DNA of 35,184 nt, from IMG/VR virus record IMGVR_UViG_3300019124_000096, positions 1 to 35,184 of that record; one strand, given 5' to 3'. This stretch comes from a virus. Both the position numbers and the translations under genes were made by a program. Every line of letters starts with the position of its first letter. Position 1 is the first letter of the stretch. Shown piece by piece: positions 31,383 through 35,184 of this stretch. The notes under the pieces were generated by a model, which was not told where the DNA came from, ran no database searches, and saw nothing but the letters and a program-made list of their open reading frames with translations.

Positions 31383-33087
31383 GCCGCAGATGCAGTTCGC
31401 CTTCGGCCCCGAGCTGATCGTCGACCTGTTCGCCGGCGGCGGCGGCGCGTCGCTCGGCATCGAGCAGGCGTTCGGCCGCCCCGTCGACATCGCCGTCAAC
31501 CACGATGCGGACGCGATCGCGATGCACGCGGCGAACCACCCCCACACGGAGCACATGCGCTGCGACGTGTTCGAGGTGAACCCGCTGCAGGCCACGCGCG
31601 GCCGCCAGGTCGGCCTGCTGTGGGCGTCGCCGGACTGCAAGCACTTCTCCAAGGCCAAGGGCGGCAAGCCGCGGTCGAAGAAGATCCGCTCGCTGGCGTG
31701 GGTGGTGGTGAAGTGGGCGATGCTGGTGCGCCCGCGCGTCATCATGCTGGAGAACGTCGAGGAGTTCGTGACGTGGGGGCCGCTCGGCCCGGACGGCATG
31801 CCATGCCCGCGGCGGAAGGGTCGGACGTTCAACCGCTGGGTCCGTGAGCTCCGGCGCCTCGGCTACAAGGTAGAGTGGCGCGAGCTGCGCGCGTGCGACT
31901 ACGGCGCGCCGACCATTCGCAAACGGTTCTTCCTGATCGCCCGCTGCGACGACCTGCCGATTCGCTGGCCGAAGCCGACTCACGGCAAGCCGGACAGCGC
32001 CGAGGTGCGCAGCGGCAAGCTGCTGCCGTGGCGCAGCGCCGCGGAGTGCATCGACTTCTCGCTGCCGTGCCCGTCGATCTTCCTGCCGAAGGAGGAGGCG
32101 CGCGCACTCGGCGTGAAGCGGCCGCTGGCCGAGGCCACGCTGCGCCGCATCGCGAAGGGCGTGGACCGCTTCGTGCTCAACAACCCGCGGCCGTTCATCG
32201 TGCGGAACATCCACGGCAACACGCCGGCGGACGTTGCGGCACCGATGCCGACGCTCCTGACCGGCAACCACACCTACCTGGCCGCGCCCACGCTGGTCGA
32301 CGTCGCGCACGCCGAGGTGGGGCAGAACGGGAGCCGGCGCTGGTCCGACGGCGCGCACTCGGTCGAGCAGCCGGCGAAGACGGTGACCGCCACCGGCAAT
32401 CAGGCCGTCGTGTCCACGTTCCTCACGAAGTACCGGGCCGACAACGCCGGCAGCGCCGCCGATGCGCCGTTCCCCACGGTGACCGCCAACGGCGAGAGCG
32501 AGCGCCCCGGTGGCAACCCGCCGCTGGCGGTGGTGGCCGTCCACATGGAGCAGGCAAACGCCGGCAACTACGAGGGCGGCGGCCGCGCGGTGGACGCGCC
32601 GCTGTCCACGATCACCGCGAAGGGCTGCCAGCAGCAGCTCGTGGCGACGTCGCTGGTGAAGCTGCGTGGCGACAACATCGGCAGCCAGGCGGAAGCCCCG
32701 CTGCACACCGTCAGCGCGCAGGGCTTGCACCACGCCGAGGTGCGCGCCTTCCTCGTGAAGTTCTACAGCGCGGGCGGCCAGCACGCCGGCTGCGACGAGC
32801 CGATGCACACAGTGCCGACGCGCGATCGCATGGGGCTGGTCACGGTCGAAGGCACCGACTACGCGATCGCCGACATCGGCCTGCGGATGCTGACCCCGCG
32901 CGAGCTGTTCCGCGCGCAGGGTTTCCCCGAGAACTACGTCATCGACCGCGGCGTCGACGGCCGCAGGCTGCCCAAGGACGCCCAGGTGCGGATGTGCGGC
33001 AACAGCGTGTGTCCGCCGATGGCGCGCGCGCTGGTCGAGGCCAACGTCGGCGAGCTGCGTCGCGTCGAGGCCGCCGTCTATGCGTGA
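31375..33087 (+). CDS. DNA cytosine-5 methyltransferase with repeat-containing insert
   Basis: 570 residues. SAM motif I (IVDLFAGGGGASLGIE) is near residue 15, catalytic motif IV reads ASPDCKHFSKAKG near residue 83 (PDC in place of PCQ), and motif VI is LENVEEF near residue 126. Motifs IX-X lie at the C-terminus (RMLTPRELFRAQGFP, then GNSVCPPMARAL). Between about residues 275 and 485 are at least six repeats with core P-x-x-T-[VIL], where a target-recognition domain is expected. No restriction enzyme is adjacent, so protection of phage DNA is the likely role. Confidence 0.9.
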   Translation: MREPQMQFAFGPELIVDLFAGGGGASLGIEQAFGRPVDIAVNHDADAIAMHAANHPHTEHMRCDVFEVNPLQATRGRQVGLLWASPDCKHFSKAKGGKPRSKKIRSLAWVVVKWAMLVRPRVIMLENVEEFVTWGPLGPDGMPCPRRKGRTFNRWVRELRRLGYKVEWRELRACDYGAPTIRKRFFLIARCDDLPIRWPKPTHGKPDSAEVRSGKLLPWRSAAECIDFSLPCPSIFLPKEEARALGVKRPLAEATLRRIAKGVDRFVLNNPRPFIVRNIHGNTPADVAAPMPTLLTGNHTYLAAPTLVDVAHAEVGQNGSRRWSDGAHSVEQPAKTVTATGNQAVVSTFLTKYRADNAGSAADAPFPTVTANGESERPGGNPPLAVVAVHMEQANAGNYEGGGRAVDAPLSTITAKGCQQQLVATSLVKLRGDNIGSQAEAPLHTVSAQGLHHAEVRAFLVKFYSAGGQHAGCDEPMHTVPTRDRMGLVTVEGTDYAIADIGLRMLTPRELFRAQGFPENYVIDRGVDGRRLPKDAQVRMCGNSVCPPMARALVEANVGELRRVEAAVYA

Positions 33088-33322
33088 GCGCATCGTTGCC
33101 GGCCAGGTTTGGGTGACCCGTGCCGCCGCCACGCGGACGCCCTCGCGGCGCGTGGTGAGCGTCGCAGGCGGCCGCGTGTGCTACTCGAGCGGCGGCGATC
33201 GCACACGTTGGTGCCAGGCGCGTGCGTTTCGGCTCTGGATCCGCCGCTACGCCTCCGTGGCGACGCGCACGCGCCGTGCGCGCAGCCTGACCCTGCGGAG
33301 GCAGGGAGGCGCGCGCCGGTGA
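33080..33322 (+). CDS. Small basic hypothetical protein
   Basis: 80 residues, overlapping the methylase by 8 nt. The core IVAGQVWVTRAAATRTPSRRVVSV, then GGRVCYSSGGDRTRWCQARAFRLWIRR, looks like a small beta-barrel, a pattern I have seen in short phage proteins of unknown role. The basic C-terminus (RTRRARSLTLRRQGG) suggests nucleic-acid contact. The next gene starts at a GTG overlapping its stop. Confidence 0.6.
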   Translation: MRERIVAGQVWVTRAAATRTPSRRVVSVAGGRVCYSSGGDRTRWCQARAFRLWIRRYASVATRTRRARSLTLRRQGGARR

Positions 33323-33531
33323 GCGCGCAGCGGGACACCTGGAGCGAGGAGTGGCGGCGCGTCTGCGAAGCCCGCCACTACCTCCGCGAGGGTTACACCA
33401 CCGCGGAGATGGTGTGCGGACTGCGTAAGCGCATCGCCGAGAAGCGCGGCGCCGCTGCCGCCGAGGAAGTAATCGAGGAGATGCGCCGGCAGTGGCGCAC
33501 CCGTGCGGAATGGATGTCGCCGGAGCCATGA
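33319..33531 (+). CDS. Small helical hypothetical protein
   Basis: 70 residues from GTG 33319, which overlaps the previous stop as GTGA. It is helical and charged (DTWSEEWRRVCEARHYLREG, then RKRIAEKRGAAAAEEVIEEMRRQW). It resembles small phage proteins encoded near integrase genes, without a known function. The start choice rests on the overlap and on absence of an upstream alternative with a ribosome site. It is the last gene before the recombinase. Confidence 0.6.
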   Translation: MSAQRDTWSEEWRRVCEARHYLREGYTTAEMVCGLRKRIAEKRGAAAAEEVIEEMRRQWRTRAEWMSPEP

Positions 33532-33633
33532 GACGGGGCAGTATCGTTAAACTTCGGGCAATCAACCGGCCGGACCCGCGCCTGGTCGCGGCCGTGCTCG
33601 GCCCCCTCGTGGTCTCGCGCCTGAAGCCCCCGC

Positions 33634-35184
33634 ATGACGACTCCCGCTGCTCTCTACCTGCGCTCGAGCAAGGACCGGCACGACGTGTCGATCGACGCGC
33701 AACGGAGGGAGCTGCAGCAGCTGGCCAAGAGCCGGCAGCTGTCGATCGTTGAGGAGTTCGCCGACGCGGTCGAGTCCGGCAAGGACGAGGATCGGCCCGG
33801 CTTTCAGGCGCTGCTGAAGGCGATCCGGGACCCGAACCGCCGGTGGGACACCCTGCTGGTGCTCGACACCAGCCGCATTGCGCGACGCCGGCACATCGCG
33901 ATCGTCTTCGAGGAAGTCGAGTGCAAGCGGCACGGCGTGCGTGTCGTGTACAAGTCGCTGCCGGAGTCCGACCCGGTCACGGAAATGCTGCTGAAGTCCA
34001 TCCTGCAGGCGATGGACGAGTGGCACAGCCTGACGTCTCGGCAGAAGGGCCTGGCCGGCATGCGCGAGAACGTGCGCCAAGGCTTCCGTGCCGGCGGGAG
34101 GGCGCCGACCGGCTACCGCCTGGTGCAGCGAGCGACCGGCGCGGTGCGCGATGGCCAGCCCGTCACCAAGAGCGTCCTCGAGCCCGACCCTGCATGCGCC
34201 GAAGCGGTCGCCCGGTACCTGCGCGATCGCGCGGCCGGCGTGCCGCGCGTGCGCGCCGCGAGCGCAGCGGGGCTGGCCAGCGTGGCGGACAGCTCGCTGA
34301 TCGGGATGGAGTGGAACGCCCTCACCTACGCCGGCCACACCGTCTGGGGCGTGCATGCGGAGCGAGACGGCGGGCGCTATCGCGGCGGCGCGAAGCGCCG
34401 GCCGCGGTCGGAATGGGAGATCCAGCGGGACACGCACGAGGCGCTGATCACCGACGACGAGGCCGAGCAGCTGCTGCGCCGCCTCGAGGCCAAGGCCGCG
34501 GGACGCCAAGCGCGCGCGGCCGCGACGCGCGATCGCGTTTCGGAGGCCCTTCTTGGCGGGCTGCTGTACGCCCCGGATGGCACGAAGTGGTGGGCCGAGC
34601 GCGATCGCTACCGGTGGGACCAAGGCCATGCTGGCCAGCGCTCGATCGCGCGCGCGGCGATCGAAGGTCCGGTCCTTGAGCAGGTGCTCGCGGATCTCGC
34701 CTCCCCTGACTTTGCCCACGCGCTGGTGGAAGGCACTCGCGCCGCACTCGCGCGCGAGGTCGACGGCAGCCAGCTTCGGCGCCTTCGTGCCGACGTCGCC
34801 GCGCTCGGCACACGCATTGCGCGCACGCTGGATCTGGCAGCCGGCCTCGAGGATCCGTCGCCGGCTCTGCGGCGTGTGGACGAGCTCGAGCTGGAACGGC
34901 GCGAGAAGCAGGCGCAGCTACAGGCGCTCGAGCGCGAGGCGACACAGGCCCGCAACGTCGACGCCATCACCGTCGGCGCCGTGCAGCGCGTGCTGGCCGA
35001 CTTGGCCGAGGAAGCAAAGCAAAACGCCCGCAGCGAGCTGCGGGCGTCGGTGATCAAACTGATCGAGCGCGTCGAGCTGGATCCTCGAACGCTTTCCGCG
35101 ACGCTGCACTACCGCGTCGCGGCCCCCGAATCGGGGGTTAGAGTGGCGTCCCCACGGGGATTCGAACCCCGGTCGCAACCGTGA
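33634..35184 (+). CDS. Large serine recombinase (phage integrase)
   Basis: 516 residues. The N-terminal resolvase-type catalytic domain starts LYLRSSKDRHDVSIDAQRREL with catalytic Ser12, continues with LVLDTSRIARR and has the YKSLPESDPVTEMLLKSIL active-site region. A Recombinase domain (about 155-270, GLAGMRENVRQGFRAGGRAPTGY), a zinc-ribbon/coiled-coil C-terminal region (about 300-475) and Leu/Glu/Arg-rich helices follow. It integrates and excises the phage, replacing the tyrosine integrase of P2. The last 14 or so codons (ASPRGFEPRSQP) read antisense through a tRNA 3' half, so attP overlaps the gene end. Confidence 0.93.
   Translation: MTTPAALYLRSSKDRHDVSIDAQRRELQQLAKSRQLSIVEEFADAVESGKDEDRPGFQALLKAIRDPNRRWDTLLVLDTSRIARRRHIAIVFEEVECKRHGVRVVYKSLPESDPVTEMLLKSILQAMDEWHSLTSRQKGLAGMRENVRQGFRAGGRAPTGYRLVQRATGAVRDGQPVTKSVLEPDPACAEAVARYLRDRAAGVPRVRAASAAGLASVADSSLIGMEWNALTYAGHTVWGVHAERDGGRYRGGAKRRPRSEWEIQRDTHEALITDDEAEQLLRRLEAKAAGRQARAAATRDRVSEALLGGLLYAPDGTKWWAERDRYRWDQGHAGQRSIARAAIEGPVLEQVLADLASPDFAHALVEGTRAALAREVDGSQLRRLRADVAALGTRIARTLDLAAGLEDPSPALRRVDELELERREKQAQLQALEREATQARNVDAITVGAVQRVLADLAEEAKQNARSELRASVIKLIERVELDPRTLSATLHYRVAAPESGVRVASPRGFEPRSQP
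35015..35046 (-). terminator. Antisense intrinsic terminator inside the integrase gene
   Basis: A perfect 9-bp stem CGCCCGCAG/CTGCGGGCG (35025-35033 and 35038-35046) with a 4-nt loop is followed on the minus strand by TTTTGCTTTG. It lies about 100 nt downstream of the tRNA 3' end on that strand, where a tRNA terminator is expected, and is fully within integrase codons. Confidence 0.7.
35144..35184 (-). tRNA. 3' half of a tRNA, probably tRNA-Glu (partial)
   Basis: On the minus strand the end of the window reads as T arm CGGGG-TTCGAAT-CCCCG, acceptor strand TGGGGAC, discriminator G and CCA (35144-35146). A 5' acceptor GTCCCCA is implied. GGGGAC-G-CCA with the CGAC variable loop fits gammaproteobacterial tRNA-Glu. 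The 5' half, with D arm and most of the anticodon arm, lies beyond the window, so identity and integrity are not proven. Confidence 0.7.
35144..35184. other. Putative attachment-site core (att) at the tRNA 3' half
   Basis: The tRNA 3' half coincides with the end of the integrase gene, a typical attP/attB core arrangement. Orientation implies that the phage supplies the tRNA 3' half and restores the gene at this junction. The duplicate core should lie to the left of base 1 and is not in the window. Confidence 0.55.

Noticed and set aside
1-35184. CRISPR arrays, insertion sequences, rRNA genes
   Set aside because: No spaced direct repeats, transposase genes or rRNA-like sequence were seen on reading the window.

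Overview
The window is almost entirely one P2-type temperate myophage, seen as a prophage of a high-G+C proteobacterium. High G+C, gammaproteobacterial-style P2 proteins and a tRNA-Glu-like fragment would fit a Xanthomonadaceae/Lysobacter-type host, but the host assignment is inference.

Layout. 1-675 encodes an exported Cys-rich protein outside the P2 core. 717-3505 (minus) holds portal Q and terminase P; 3651-7100 holds O, N, M, L and X. 7104-9013 is the lysis cassette: two small membrane proteins, a GH19 endolysin, and nested Rz/Rz1 spanins. 9010-9946 holds R and S. 10184-11635 is an accessory pocket with an unknown gene and a minus-strand Dam-type methylase. 11722-15828 holds J, I and a fragmented tail-fibre locus. 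15913-23415 holds V, W, FI, FII, E/E' (frameshifted), T, U and D. 23432-24867 (minus) is a two-gene accessory module with a nucleotidyltransferase-like protein. 24950-26206 (minus) holds an OB-fold membrane protein and the repressor. 26287 onward is the rightward early operon: Cro/Cox-like regulator, Ogr-like late activator, a zinc-finger/Toprim/ATPase replication protein in place of P2 gpA, small genes, a J-domain protein and a Dcm-type methylase. A large serine recombinase at 33634-35184 closes the window; its last codons run antisense over the 3' half of a tRNA.

How it fits together. The repressor and early promoters overlap at a palindromic operator. Early transcription would make Ogr and the replication protein. 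Ogr would then switch on the late operons, and three TGT-N13-ACA dyads sit at late-operon starts (upstream of O, of J/dam and of V). The genes on the repressor strand (OB-fold membrane protein, nucleotidyltransferase module) are candidates for expression in the lysogen and hence for conversion or defence roles. Structural assignments are secure from P2 homology and gene order. The accessory genes are the open questions.
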